Assembly: GCF_002414005.1 (NCBI RefSeq)
Contig: NZ_DHYG01000067.1
Location: 1 to 64,000 of the forward strand
Length of the DNA stretch: 64,000 nucleotides
Source of the DNA: Psychrobacter sp. UBA5136
Lineage (GTDB): Bacteria > Pseudomonadota > Gammaproteobacteria > Pseudomonadales > Moraxellaceae
Direction of reading: 5' to 3'
Shown here: piece after piece, positions 16,248 through 25,613 of the stretch
How positions within the stretch are numbered: position 1 is the first letter of the stretch
Layout: the number at the start of each line of letters is the position of its first letter
The notes under the pieces: model-generated
Told to the model about the DNA's origin: nothing
Database searches by the model: none
The model's input: the letters and a program-made list of their open reading frames with translations, nothing else
Position numbers and translations under genes: made by a program

Positions 16248-16868
16248 TTAAGAGGCTGGGCCTGAAACACGCTCAATAGAGACGTTACCCACACCTTTAT
16301 TGGTAATACCAAGTTGCTTGGCAGCACCATATGATAAATCCATCACACGATTACCATGGAATGGGCCGCGATCGTTGACTTTAACGACGACACTTTTACC
16401 ATTGGTTTTATTGGTGACTTTAACGTAGCAGTTTAGTGGCAGCGAGCGGTGAGCAGCAGTTAAGCCGTTCATATCGAAGGTCTCGCCGCTAGCGGTTTTG
16501 CGACCATGAAACTTACGACCGTACCAAGAAGCTAAGCCGGTTTGTTTAAATTTGCTCACAGAGTTAGATGCCACTGCCGTTAGACGCTCTAAAACATCTT
16601 CGTCATTGGATACTTGCGCGGTGTCGCTAGCAAGCAGTGAGCTGCTAAGCGCCAATGAAGTAGGCTGACGGGCAGATTTAACTAAGCTTGATGCGCCGTC
16701 ATGTTGACGACTGAGTTCACCGAGTACACGGTCGATATGGGAGGCGTTATCTTGCGAAAGCATTGCAAGAGAGGTTTTGGATTCTACAGCATTTGCATTA
16801 GTAGCGATTGCAGAGCCAGCAAATAAAACGGCTGACATTGTAAGTAAACCAGATAAACGCTTATTCAT
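16248..16868 (-). CDS. rlpA: RlpA-like septal ring protein with double-psi beta-barrel
   Basis: Member of the RlpA family, lytic transglycosylases or peptidoglycan-binding proteins of the division septum. The double-psi beta-barrel domain is clear at about residues 113-200: GLASWYGRKFHGRKTASGE, HRSLPLNCYVKV and VKVNDRGPFHGNRVMDLSYGA. The N-terminus is a normal signal peptide (about 27 residues, cut after ANA) with no lipobox cysteine, unlike many RlpA lipoproteins, and there is no SPOR domain. About 85 residues of unassigned sequence lie between. It points the same way as rodA upstream but is separated from it by 955 bases. Confidence 0.85.
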   Translation of the reverse strand: MNKRLSGLLTMSAVLFAGSAIATNANAVESKTSLAMLSQDNASHIDRVLGELSRQHDGASSLVKSARQPTSLALSSSLLASDTAQVSNDEDVLERLTAVASNSVSKFKQTGLASWYGRKFHGRKTASGETFDMNGLTAAHRSLPLNCYVKVTNKTNGKSVVVKVNDRGPFHGNRVMDLSYGAAKQLGITNKGVGNVSIERVSGPAS

Positions 16869-17823
16869 AAATACCTCTATAGCATATACATTAGAACCTA
16901 ACTCTAAAAACTTCTTAAAGGGAGCGAGGCAGTATTAGACCACTCTAACAGTGCCGCAAACTCTAAAGCCTCTCTATCATCTGCCTTTTTATCAGGATGA
17001 TAGTCAACTCAGGCTTTTATAAGCTCTAACATATGGTAATTTTTCATTTCATCATCATAAGAGTAGGCGTTTACATAACTGACCACATACTTATGATACG
17101 CTCAAATGATAGTTAACAATATTAAACAAACAACGAATCAACAACTAAAATCGGGTACTGCAAGACGATAGTGGACTTTTTACTATTGCTAAATTAATAA
17201 AGGGTTTAAAGAGTGTTGCGTATTTCTTTGTTATTAAACCGTTAATTAAGTAGTAACTTTGAAAGTCCAAAATCTACAAGTTGCTAACTATACGGATGAG
17301 CTACAACCGCAATATAATTAAATGATATCTTTCTTAGTAGCTATGTACGGGTTGTGTATCAAACTACAGTAAAACGAGGGTAACGCAATTATTTGTAAAA
17401 AACAAGGAATAAAACCTGACAGTACTAATCGGTCATTAATAATGCTTTGTGGGTAGGTTTGTGTAGGTTTTAAGGAATAATGACTATTAAAAACAACAAC
17501 TTAGGTTGATTTTTAAAGCAAAAAAGTGAAGATTTTAATAGTAATTAGTGTAGAATTAGTGACAAATAAAAAAGGGTTAGCAGAGAAGATATTCATTTAA
17601 TTTTAGCCGTTTCGTTGTTACGTTCGATTACTTAGCACCGCATATTTTGCTCAAATTTGCAGGCTAATTTGTTAACGTATGATTTTATAAATCTCTATAT
17701 AGGGTGATTATATCTCCATTTCAACCCGCATTTATCATATTTATTGAGCATAATAATGGCTATAAAGGTTCCATTTTAAAGACAATTAACGTTTGCAAAA
17801 AAGCTTTTATAACAAGAAGGCGC
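16869..17823. other. Long gene-free spacer between rlpA and rodA
   Basis: 955 very AT-rich bases with stops in all frames and no credible coding sequence, tRNA or clear terminator. In several relatives other envelope genes lie between rodA and rlpA, so it may be a decayed locus, but I recognise no remnant. It should hold the rlpA promoter near its left end. Confidence 0.55.
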
Positions 17824-18966
17824 CTAGCCAGATTTGTGCGTATGAATTGACATTAGTAAGCCAAAACCTGCCATTAACGTCACAATAGCTGTGCCGCCAT
17901 AACTAATAAAAGGCAAGGGCACACCGACGACCGGTAGGATGCCGCCAACCATACCGACATTGACGAACACATAGACGAAAAAAGACATGGCAATCGCGCC
18001 TGCTAATAGTCGACTGTAGGTATCAGGGTGCGAAAAAGCAATGTATAAAGCGCGAGAGAGCACGCATGCATAGATAAACAGCAGTAAAATCACGCCAAGC
18101 AAGCCAAATTCTTCAGAAAAAGCGGCGATAATAAAGTCGGTATGACCTTCTGGTAAAAAGTGTAAGTGCGATTGCGTACCTTCTAAATAGCCTTTACCCG
18201 TTAAACCGCCCGCTCCGATAGCCGTTTTGGATTGAATGATATTCCAGCCCGCCCCTTGGACGTCAGCCTCAGGATTAAATAGCGTTAAGACGCGCGTACG
18301 TTGGTAATCGTGCAACAAAAAATTCCAAGCGAAGGCAATAAGTGGCACTGCTAGTGCTGCCGCACTGGCAATCAAGCGCCACGATAGCCCCGCCAAAAAC
18401 AACACAAAGATACCACTGGCGGCAACCAATAAAGAAGTCCCAAGGTCAGGTTCTTTAGCGATTAATAATACAGGGACTACAATTAACGCTAAAGTGATAG
18501 CAATACTTGATAACGACGGCGGTAAATCGCGTTTGGATAAAAACCACGCACACATCATTGGCATACCAAGTTTCATAAACTCTGAAGGCTGGACACTGCC
18601 AAATCCGGGTAAATTAATCCAGCGCTGCGCACCCATACGCACCTCGCCAATGATATCAACCAGTACCAACAATATTAGCCCCAACACATAAAATATGGGC
18701 GTAAAGGTACGATAAAGGCTGGGCGGTATCTGCGCCATGGTAAACATCACCGTGAATGCCACGCCATAGCTGACAATTTGGCGGATAACCATGTTCGTAT
18801 CTTGGCTTGCCGCGCTATACAAAATCGTTAAACCAATGCAGCAAACCGTTAGTAATAATAAGGTCAACCAAGGATCGATATGAATACGTTGCCAAAGCGT
18901 CGGCGCATGACCCTGACCTAAATGGTGGCTTTGACGTGAAAAACGGTATTGTAAGTTAGAAGGCAT
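17824..18966 (-). CDS. rodA: Peptidoglycan polymerase RodA (SEDS family)
   Basis: Glycosyltransferase of the elongation complex, working with a class B penicillin-binding protein to build the lateral wall. Ten or so membrane segments are visible. The motifs QPSEFMKLGMPM near residue 122, AKEPDLGTSLL, KSAIG-like KTAIGAGGLTGKG, LPEGHTDFIIAAFSEEFG and the C-terminal PLPFISYGGTA fit RodA rather than FtsW. The frame is open from a TTG at 19020, but the ATG at 18966 gives a 380-residue protein close to family length. No penicillin-binding protein gene is next to it. Confidence 0.95.
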   Translation of the reverse strand: MPSNLQYRFSRQSHHLGQGHAPTLWQRIHIDPWLTLLLLTVCCIGLTILYSAASQDTNMVIRQIVSYGVAFTVMFTMAQIPPSLYRTFTPIFYVLGLILLVLVDIIGEVRMGAQRWINLPGFGSVQPSEFMKLGMPMMCAWFLSKRDLPPSLSSIAITLALIVVPVLLIAKEPDLGTSLLVAASGIFVLFLAGLSWRLIASAAALAVPLIAFAWNFLLHDYQRTRVLTLFNPEADVQGAGWNIIQSKTAIGAGGLTGKGYLEGTQSHLHFLPEGHTDFIIAAFSEEFGLLGVILLLFIYACVLSRALYIAFSHPDTYSRLLAGAIAMSFFVYVFVNVGMVGGILPVVGVPLPFISYGGTAIVTLMAGFGLLMSIHTHKSG

Positions 18967-19055
18967 AGGCAAAATGTGACTGACAATGGGCGTGAAAGGA
19001 AAGTCTGCTTTGACAAACAATAAGTAAGCGATTAATGATTATAAAGTGTCTATTT

Positions 19056-19103
19056 AAAGGCTCAGGCACTTAAAGGCTTAACCACTTAAAAGCTTAGGCA
19101 CGG
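19056..19103. repeat. Triple 16-bp tandem repeat upstream of rodA
   Basis: AAAGGCTCAGGCACTT, AAAGGCTTAACCACTT and AAAAGCTTAGGCACGG lie head to tail. They sit in the spacer between the divergent rodA and peptidase genes. Confidence 0.7.
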
Positions 19104-19273
19104 ACTTGATAACGAGTCCAGTAACTTGCCCGTAATAAAGTAACGACAATATAAACATTATAAGGATAAGTGTTAATAACGAGTAAGCGGCTACAAATTC
19201 GCTGCGATAGTTTAGCCTGCTTGCTTAAAATTTGATAGTATCGATAAAACGTTTTTAGCGGTAGTTTCTTGTA

Positions 19274-20263
19274 ATGATAAAGACAAAAAAATCTGTTTGT
19301 AGGCAAATTTATAAGCCTATTATTGCCTTAGGTATTTGTGCCAGCAGTATTTCTGTGCATGCCGCTATTATAAGTGATAACAGCGAGCGCCGCATCCAAA
19401 TACGCCGTGGCAGTAGCGCAAGCGATAGCAGCGGCAATGCTTACATCACGCCTGCTAGCAGTTATGGCAGTCAAAACAATAGCTACAGCGGCGGCGCGAC
19501 CATACTGAGCGAAGGCAGTTATAGGTCAGGTGCGCTTGGCGGCGATAGTATGCAGGGGCTCATTCAACAAAAACAGCGTGAATTTAATTTTGGTAGTGGC
19601 GTATCGATAGAAGAGAGCAAGCGGGTCATTAGCAATAGAGGGACGCCGCGTTATAACACCACTTATAGTACTGGAAATAATAGTTTTGGGAATAATAATT
19701 ACAACGATTTTACCAGTATGGACTTTAATGCGTGGTTAAATAGTAACAGCTACCGTGCAAGCCAAGTGGCCAACTATCAACGCTATTTAAGCTCGCGAGT
19801 CGGCGCGAGAAACGTACCACCTTTATCGCAGCTGCTGACGACCGCCCGTAGCTGGGATAAATGCGGCTATGAGCCCTATCAGCTACCGCCGCAGGAGCTA
19901 TGGGCAAATATCGTACCGACCTTACAGTTATACAGTCAGCTAAAAAGCCAAGGAATCTTGCCTGCCAGTACCGAGATACGTTCAGTATATCGTAGCCCCG
20001 GACTCAATAATTGCGCGGGCGGGGCAAGTGCCAGTAAGCACATGACCGCAGGCGCGATGGATATTTGGGTACCTGAATATGAAGGCAATCAATGGCAGCT
20101 AAGTCGCATGCAAGACAGCTTATGCGAGTTTTGGCAATATCAAGGTCAGGCTTATAAATTTGGTTTAGGGCTATATTCTACCGGCGCTATTCATTTGGAC
20201 ACCGATGGTTATCGGAAATGGGGCTTTAACCACGCCAGTAGTAGCTCGGCTTGCCGTTATTAA
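19274..20263 (+). CDS. Secreted M15-like D-Ala-D-Ala carboxypeptidase domain protein
   Basis: A 329-residue exported protein with a peptidase M15-like metallopeptidase domain. A signal peptide ends near VHAA (residue 31). Residues 35-160 are low in complexity and rich in Ser, Asn, Gly and Tyr. The catalytic domain holds the zinc motif SKHMTAGAMDIWVP near residue 255 (SxHxxGxAxD) and a second histidine in GAIHLDTDGYRKWG near 308. Such domains cut peptidoglycan cross-links or stem peptides. It is divergent from rodA, consistent with a wall role. Exact substrate is unknown. Confidence 0.8.
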   Translation: MIKTKKSVCRQIYKPIIALGICASSISVHAAIISDNSERRIQIRRGSSASDSSGNAYITPASSYGSQNNSYSGGATILSEGSYRSGALGGDSMQGLIQQKQREFNFGSGVSIEESKRVISNRGTPRYNTTYSTGNNSFGNNNYNDFTSMDFNAWLNSNSYRASQVANYQRYLSSRVGARNVPPLSQLLTTARSWDKCGYEPYQLPPQELWANIVPTLQLYSQLKSQGILPASTEIRSVYRSPGLNNCAGGASASKHMTAGAMDIWVPEYEGNQWQLSRMQDSLCEFWQYQGQAYKFGLGLYSTGAIHLDTDGYRKWGFNHASSSSACRY

Positions 20264-20281
20264 AATCTGCCTCTTCAATTG

Positions 20282-20321
20282 AAAAAAGCTCAACCAATAA
20301 TCTTACTGGTTGAGCTTTTTT
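20282..20321. terminator. Bidirectional terminator between M15 and M16 peptidase genes
   Basis: AAAAAAGCTCAACCA (20282-20296) pairs perfectly with TGGTTGAGCTTTTTT (20307-20321). It serves the two convergent genes. Confidence 0.92.
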
Positions 20322-20365
20322 CTAAACTTTTTTTAACGTCTGTAAAAAACATGCTATCAGGTTTT

Positions 20366-21916
20366 TTACTTTTTCTTAGATTTCTTTTCATCCCAAGGGT
20401 TGACTTCACCGACGGTCACGATTAGAAAGTTGTCAGGTTTTAAGGTGTCACGCAAGGTTTGATTGATCTCTGACAGTTTCACTTGTTCAATACGATTGAC
20501 ATAATTGGTCAGATAGCTGGTAGGCAACTGATAAAAATTCATCATACCAAGCAGACCATTTATGCCTGCATTACTGGCAAATCCCATCGGGAAGCTGTTT
20601 TTTAAATTATCCTTGGTCAATTTCATCTCATCGCTGGTAATGCCTTTGTCTAAGGTCTCATTAATCACGGCTAAGCTAGCATCAATCGCGGCGCGCGCTT
20701 TGTCATTACGCGTTGAAAACCCAATTTGATAAGGCCCGCGCGCTAGCATCGGGTTCATTGAACCTGAGATACCATAAGTATAACCAAGGTTTTGCCTGAC
20801 TTCGGTCATCAGACGGGCGTTAAAATCGCCCCCTGCTAGCACTTCATTACCAACGGCAAAGTTGGTTTGTTGTTGCTGTGCTTGTGGGTCGGTCGCGCGC
20901 TTTTTGCCCAATTGTCCCATCAATACCGTGGTTTGGGTGCTAGGAAACGGTATATGAATGTGCTGAGGCTGGGTTAATGGTTTTGGTTCGGGCAGGGTAG
21001 CCGCTGCTTGACCAGCTGGTAGGTCAGCCGTTATGTCTTCAGCCAGTTTTTTGGCCTGTTCTAACGTTAAATTGCCCGTCATGGCAAGCGACGCATTGGC
21101 GGCGACTAAATAGCGGTTTTTAAAATCGATGAGCTGTTGCTTTTCAATATTTGGCACCGTTTCTAGCGTACCAACCGATGGATGCGCATAAGGATGGTCG
21201 CCATATAGCGCCTTGCTAAAGGCAATGCTGGCAAGGCTGCCGGGGTCTTGTTTTTGCTGCTGTAAACCGACCAGTAAGCGTGCTTTGTTGCGCGCTAAGA
21301 TTTGTTCATCAAAGCGCGGTTCAGTGAGCATTTGGGTCATTAAATCAACGGCAGGCAGTAGATGCTTATCATCAGACAAGCTGCGCAACGAGACAATAAA
21401 CATGTCTTTATAGGCGCTACTACCTAGATTGATACCCAAGGTTTCGACCGCCCGCGTAAATTCATTTTCATCTAAGCGTTTGGAGCCTTGCTCAAGCATC
21501 ATTGCGGTCATATTGGCAATACCAAAGCCTGACTGACTGATACTGCCATCACGGGCGCTACCGGCATTAAAGCGCAAATCGATATCAACGATGGGCAAGG
21601 TAGTCGTCCGCACGAAAAGCACAGGAATACCGGCTTTGGTCTTAAAGCTCTGAATCTTTGGCACCGTGACTTCTAAAGGTTTGGCATTATCAAGGCTACT
21701 TAGTTTAGTGAGAGCGGCAATAGGCGCGCTGGTGTCGACCGCAGCTGCGGGCGTGCGAGCATCTTCGCCACCTGCCATATCGGCCTGCGCGATAGTAGTT
21801 AAGCTCATCATACCCAAAAAAATACCTACACTGAGATGAGGCAGCTGCTTAAAGTTAGATAAGAATTTGGTTTTCTTAAGAAAAGGTCTTTGAGTCATGT
21901 CTTTCTTCTTATTCAT
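20366..21916 (-). CDS. M16 family peptidase, non-catalytic partner
   Basis: Insulinase-like (M16) protein of 516 residues with a signal peptide after a basic start (cut near TIAQA). Two M16 domains are present, but the zinc motif HxxEH is missing where the partner gene has it: here the region reads FGIANMTAMMLEQGSKRLDENEF. The C-terminal half keeps the conserved R/Y segment (EVRQNLGYTYGI). This is the usual arrangement of a paired periplasmic M16B peptidase, where one subunit is catalytic and the other shapes the chamber. It ends in a lysine-rich tail and lies 50 bases downstream of the catalytic partner, surely in one operon. Confidence 0.88.
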   Translation of the reverse strand: MNKKKDMTQRPFLKKTKFLSNFKQLPHLSVGIFLGMMSLTTIAQADMAGGEDARTPAAAVDTSAPIAALTKLSSLDNAKPLEVTVPKIQSFKTKAGIPVLFVRTTTLPIVDIDLRFNAGSARDGSISQSGFGIANMTAMMLEQGSKRLDENEFTRAVETLGINLGSSAYKDMFIVSLRSLSDDKHLLPAVDLMTQMLTEPRFDEQILARNKARLLVGLQQQKQDPGSLASIAFSKALYGDHPYAHPSVGTLETVPNIEKQQLIDFKNRYLVAANASLAMTGNLTLEQAKKLAEDITADLPAGQAAATLPEPKPLTQPQHIHIPFPSTQTTVLMGQLGKKRATDPQAQQQQTNFAVGNEVLAGGDFNARLMTEVRQNLGYTYGISGSMNPMLARGPYQIGFSTRNDKARAAIDASLAVINETLDKGITSDEMKLTKDNLKNSFPMGFASNAGINGLLGMMNFYQLPTSYLTNYVNRIEQVKLSEINQTLRDTLKPDNFLIVTVGEVNPWDEKKSKKK

Positions 21917-21966
21917 AAGGTCATAAGTATTGAGTTTTTGCTAAAACAATTGGTTAGCCTATTGTT

Positions 21967-23433
21967 TTATTTGGCCTTGCTTACCGTCTCTTTTTGAGTA
22001 GCCTCTTTAGGCGGGATAATATGCATCACCGTTAAATTGTCTTTGACCAGATACTTTTTGCTTGCTGCTTGGATATCGGCAATCGTCACGCTATCAAGTT
22101 TGCTTGGCAATTTGGCCAGCAGCTTATCATCAAGACCGATAGATTGCAGCGAACCAATCATACGCGCCTGACCTTCCATGCTGTCCTGTGCGTATACCAA
22201 ACCGGTAACGGTGTTGGTTTTGGCGCGCTCGATTTCATCGGCAGCGATTGGGTCGGTCGCTAGCTTATTAATCTCACTAATGATGGCTTGCTGTGCCTGC
22301 GCTAAGCTGACGCCTTCTCTCGGGGTTGCTTGTATCAAAAACAGCCCATCGCCGCGATCAAGCAAGTCATAAGACGTACCTACCGTAGTAAGTAGCCCTT
22401 GCTCGCGTACCAACCTGCTCTCAAGGCGTGCTGATAGTCCGCCATCTAGCACGTCTTGCGCCAGAGAGAGCGCATAAGCTTGCTTCTCATTATTAGCGCC
22501 AGCGGTCACCAGACTGGGCACGTTATAACCCATCAATAAAACCGGCACTTGTACCGCTTGCTCAGATTCTACTTGCTGATAGCCGCGAAAGCCTTTTTGC
22601 GTGACTGCGGGACGCTTTGGCAAGGCGCTTGGTCTTAGCTCACCAAAGTAGCGTTTGACCTCCTTTAATACTTCGGTAGGCTCGACATCACCGACAATAA
22701 CTAAAGTCGCATTATTAGGCGCGTACCAAGTTTTATACCAATCTTTTAAATCGTTAAGGGTAATTGATTCAAGCTCGTCCATGGGTCCGATGACCGATTC
22801 GCCTTTCGGACTGTTCGGTAATGCCAGTAAGCGGAATGACTCATAAGCTTTAGCAAGGGGGTTGTCATCCGTACGCTGACGTCGCTCCTCCATCACTACT
22901 TGATGTTCTTTGGCAAAGGCTTTGTCATCAAAAACCAAATTCTTCATCCGATCCGCTTCTAGCTCTAAAGCTAGAGGTAAGCGATTGGCGGGGAATAACT
23001 CGTAATAACCAGTGAAGTCGTAACTGGTAAAGGCATTGTTAACGCCGCCAAATTTCGCAATCAAACGCTCAAAATCGTCGCTTGACACCTCAGTGGTGCC
23101 TTTAAACATCATGTGCTCGAGCAAATGAGAGATACCGCCTTTATCGACTGGCTCATCTGCCGACCCGACGCGATACCAAATCTGAGTCATGACCACAGGC
23201 GCGCGGTGGTCTTCTTTAACCACTACTTTTAGTCCATTTTTGAGCTTGTACTCGTGGCGACCAGACATATCCATCGCTAGCGCCGACGACTTATCGCCAG
23301 TAGGCGGCGCTACTTTTTGCTGAATGACTTGAGAGTCTGAATGGTTTGGATTGATTTGGCTGGTCTGACAAGCGGCAAGGCTGGTGGCAAGCGCCAAGCT
23401 ACATGCGATACGCAAACTTAGAGTGAATGACAT
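21967..23433 (-). CDS. M16 family zinc peptidase, catalytic lipoprotein
   Basis: Catalytic M16 metallopeptidase of 488 residues. The inverted zinc motif is in GISHLLEHMMFKGT near residue 103 (HxxEH), with the third ligand in the E-rich helix ALELEADRMKNLVFD. The C-terminal domain has RLVREQGLLTTVGTSYD. The N-terminus ends in LATSLAACQTS, a lipobox, so it is probably a lipoprotein facing the periplasm. It is the first gene of a pair with the non-catalytic partner downstream. Natural substrates of these pairs are mostly unknown. Confidence 0.92.
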   Translation of the reverse strand: MSFTLSLRIACSLALATSLAACQTSQINPNHSDSQVIQQKVAPPTGDKSSALAMDMSGRHEYKLKNGLKVVVKEDHRAPVVMTQIWYRVGSADEPVDKGGISHLLEHMMFKGTTEVSSDDFERLIAKFGGVNNAFTSYDFTGYYELFPANRLPLALELEADRMKNLVFDDKAFAKEHQVVMEERRQRTDDNPLAKAYESFRLLALPNSPKGESVIGPMDELESITLNDLKDWYKTWYAPNNATLVIVGDVEPTEVLKEVKRYFGELRPSALPKRPAVTQKGFRGYQQVESEQAVQVPVLLMGYNVPSLVTAGANNEKQAYALSLAQDVLDGGLSARLESRLVREQGLLTTVGTSYDLLDRGDGLFLIQATPREGVSLAQAQQAIISEINKLATDPIAADEIERAKTNTVTGLVYAQDSMEGQARMIGSLQSIGLDDKLLAKLPSKLDSVTIADIQAASKKYLVKDNLTVMHIIPPKEATQKETVSKAK

Positions 23434-23523
23434 GATATTTTCTACTTATAAAAATAATGATTTATAAAAACGGTTCAATGAATGCAGCATTGAGTCTATT
23501 GGTTCGAATAAATGAATAACGTT

Positions 23524-23676
23524 TTATAAGGATTTATGCGCCCCAACCATGACGCTAGCAGTCGGTTTAAACTCTTGCGTGGTGCTACAACCCGTCGATG
23601 ACAGCGCGATAGTAGCAAGCAACAAGGCGGCGCTCATTTGGGTCATTTTTTTATAATGGTTCGATAGTGATAACAT
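23524..23676 (-). CDS. Small lipoprotein (50 residues)
   Basis: A short open frame reading M-L-S-L-S-N-H-Y-K-K, then a hydrophobic stretch and the lipobox ALSSTGCSTTQ, with the cysteine at residue 30. Only 20 residues would remain after cleavage (ending VMVGAHKSL). A clean signal peptide with lipobox in so short a frame is unlikely by chance. A second ATG at 23646 would give a shorter basic end. It lies 90 bases upstream of the M16 lipoprotein gene on the same strand and may be transcribed with it. No function can be given and the ribosome-binding site is weak. Confidence 0.62.
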   Translation of the reverse strand: MLSLSNHYKKMTQMSAALLLATIALSSTGCSTTQEFKPTASVMVGAHKSL

Positions 23677-23742
23677 AAGAGGGTCTCAGTATGAATGGTT
23701 GAGTAAAAAATAAAATTGGCATATAGCGGCACCATGCAGGCC

Positions 23743-23784
23743 AAGCAAAGCACGCTAAGCAAGGCACGCTAAACAATGCACGCT
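23743..23784. repeat. Triple 14-bp tandem repeat
   Basis: Units AAGCAAAGCACGCT, AAGCAAGGCACGCT and AAACAATGCACGCT lie head to tail with two or three changes between them. Confidence 0.7.
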
Positions 23785-24055
23785 AAGAGTAGGCGAAGTT
23801 TGGCACAGCGAACGTCAGTTTTTTGTGTCCAAACCTTAAGCAGAGCTTACTTAGATAATCACGCAATTTATTGTATGGTCAATAGCATGGATTTTTACAG
23901 TGTTTATAGCAGTCTTTTTGCCATTGTGTTTTATTAATGGATAGGTTTTTATAGTTTAATAATGCTCTGCGATGCTAAAGGCTAAGCGCCACTTGAATTA
24001 TGCTAAACTAGGCTAAAAATGATTTCCTGCTATATACCCACAAACTGGCAACAAA

Positions 24056-24116
24056 GTTACTTTAGAAAAAGATCACTTTAGAAAAAAGTCGCTTGAAAAC
24101 AGTCACTTTAAAACAA
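24056..24116. repeat. Degenerate tandem repeat of about 15 bp upstream of ftsY
   Basis: About four diverged units related to GTCACTTTAGAAAAAA follow each other, ending some 35 bases before the ftsY start. Confidence 0.6.
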
Positions 24117-24149
24117 ATTACTGATAATGATAATTTTTAGGGCAAGCTT

Positions 24150-25550
24150 ATGAATAATCCCAATAATAGCAACCGTGTGATCATCAACCTCGACGGCGGT
24201 CTTGATGACTTAGATGACGATGATATTACCTTACCCAGTCTGCCGGCGCAAACCGTGCCCATCATTGATGAGCCTAAAGATATCTCACATAGCGATGCAG
24301 CGGCGGACTTGCCGTTAGGGTCGCCCATTGTCGGGACAGAAAAGCAAAGCTCATCGGCAAAAACTTTGGAAGGTACGGTAGAAACTGCCGCCAAAAGCAC
24401 TGCAAATACCGATAAAATAAGTGCTGCTCCATCAATGTCTACAACTGAAATTCCTACGATGCCTTTGCAAGACCATCTGGGCGATAGTGCAAGCGTGACA
24501 CCTGCTACTAGTGACACTAGTGCTATATCGAATGCGCAGACCGAGATACAGCAGCTAGCCGCCGCGCCTGAGGCACAAGAGTCGCAAGAATCAAAACAGA
24601 ATGAGGAAAATAAGAAAAAAGGCAGCTGGTTTAATCGCATGAAAACGGGACTCAGTAAGTCGCGTAAAAACCTTGCCGAAGGGATGGTAAATATTCTTAT
24701 CGGTGGCAAAGAGATTGATGATGAGCTATTAGAAGAAGTCGAAGACCAACTATTGGTCGCTGATATCGGTGTTAACGCAACCAACCGCATTATCAAAAGT
24801 CTCACCGAGCAAACCGCCCGTGGTGATTTGATTTATGCGCATTCACTGTATAAAGCCTTACAAGCTGAGCTGGTTGATATCTTAACGCCAAAAGTTGCGC
24901 CACTGGTTATTGATACCAGCAAAAAACCTTTTGTTATCTTAGTGGTGGGTGTCAATGGTGTTGGTAAAACCACCACGATTGGTAAACTTGCCAAGCGCTT
25001 ACAAGGTGAAGGCAAATCCGTCATGCTGGCAGCCGGCGATACCTTCCGTGCCGCGGCGACCGAACAGCTACAAATCTGGGGTGAGCGCAATAACATTCCA
25101 GTCGTCGCCCAAGGTCATGGCTCTGATAGCGCCTCTGTTATCTTTGATGCCATGCAGTCTGCTAAAGCAAAAAATATCGACGTATTAATCGCTGATACCG
25201 CAGGGCGCTTGCAAAATAAAACCCACCTAATGGCGGAGCTTGAAAAAGTTGTGCGCGTCATGCGTAAAGCCGATCCAAGCGCGCCGCACGAAGGCATGAT
25301 TGTGTTAGATGCTGGCACGGGTCAAAATGCCATCAACCAAGTCGAGTTATTTAACAAAGCGGTGCCATTGACGGGTATTACCATTACTAAATTAGATGGT
25401 ACGGCCAAAGGTGGCGTGGTCTTTAATATCGCTGAAACCACGGATGTGCCTATCCGCTATATCGGCGTTGGTGAGGCGATTGATGATTTGCGTGCCTTTA
25501 GTCCAAAACAGTTTGTCGCCGCCTTATTTGAAACTGATGATAAAGAGTAG
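24150..25550 (+). CDS. ftsY: Signal recognition particle receptor FtsY
   Basis: SRP GTPase at the inner membrane that receives Ffh-ribosome complexes for membrane protein insertion. The NG domain is complete: VNGVGKTTTIGKLAKR (G1) near residue 268, DTFRAAATEQL, DTAGR (G3) near 348 and TKLDGTAKGG (G4/G5) near 411. The first 150 residues form the acidic, Thr/Ser-rich A domain seen in gammaproteobacteria, and KKGSWFNRMKTGLSKSRKNL is the lipid-binding hinge. ftsE, ftsX and rsmD, common neighbours in enterics, are absent here. Confidence 0.97.
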   Translation: MNNPNNSNRVIINLDGGLDDLDDDDITLPSLPAQTVPIIDEPKDISHSDAAADLPLGSPIVGTEKQSSSAKTLEGTVETAAKSTANTDKISAAPSMSTTEIPTMPLQDHLGDSASVTPATSDTSAISNAQTEIQQLAAAPEAQESQESKQNEENKKKGSWFNRMKTGLSKSRKNLAEGMVNILIGGKEIDDELLEEVEDQLLVADIGVNATNRIIKSLTEQTARGDLIYAHSLYKALQAELVDILTPKVAPLVIDTSKKPFVILVVGVNGVGKTTTIGKLAKRLQGEGKSVMLAAGDTFRAAATEQLQIWGERNNIPVVAQGHGSDSASVIFDAMQSAKAKNIDVLIADTAGRLQNKTHLMAELEKVVRVMRKADPSAPHEGMIVLDAGTGQNAINQVELFNKAVPLTGITITKLDGTAKGGVVFNIAETTDVPIRYIGVGEAIDDLRAFSPKQFVAALFETDDKE

Positions 25551-25613
25551 CGCCCTAGGTTTTTTTAATGAATAAATACCTGTTAAAAACATGAGTGTTT
25601 AGAGGGAAGAGAC

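Larger units (their letters stand above)
23677..24149. other. Spacer upstream of ftsY with two tandem-repeat tracts
   Basis: 473 bases without a credible gene, between the divergent small lipoprotein gene and ftsY. Two degenerate tandem-repeat tracts lie at 23743-23784 and 24056-24116. AGGG followed by CAAG just before the ATG is the likely ftsY ribosome-binding site. Confidence 0.55.
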
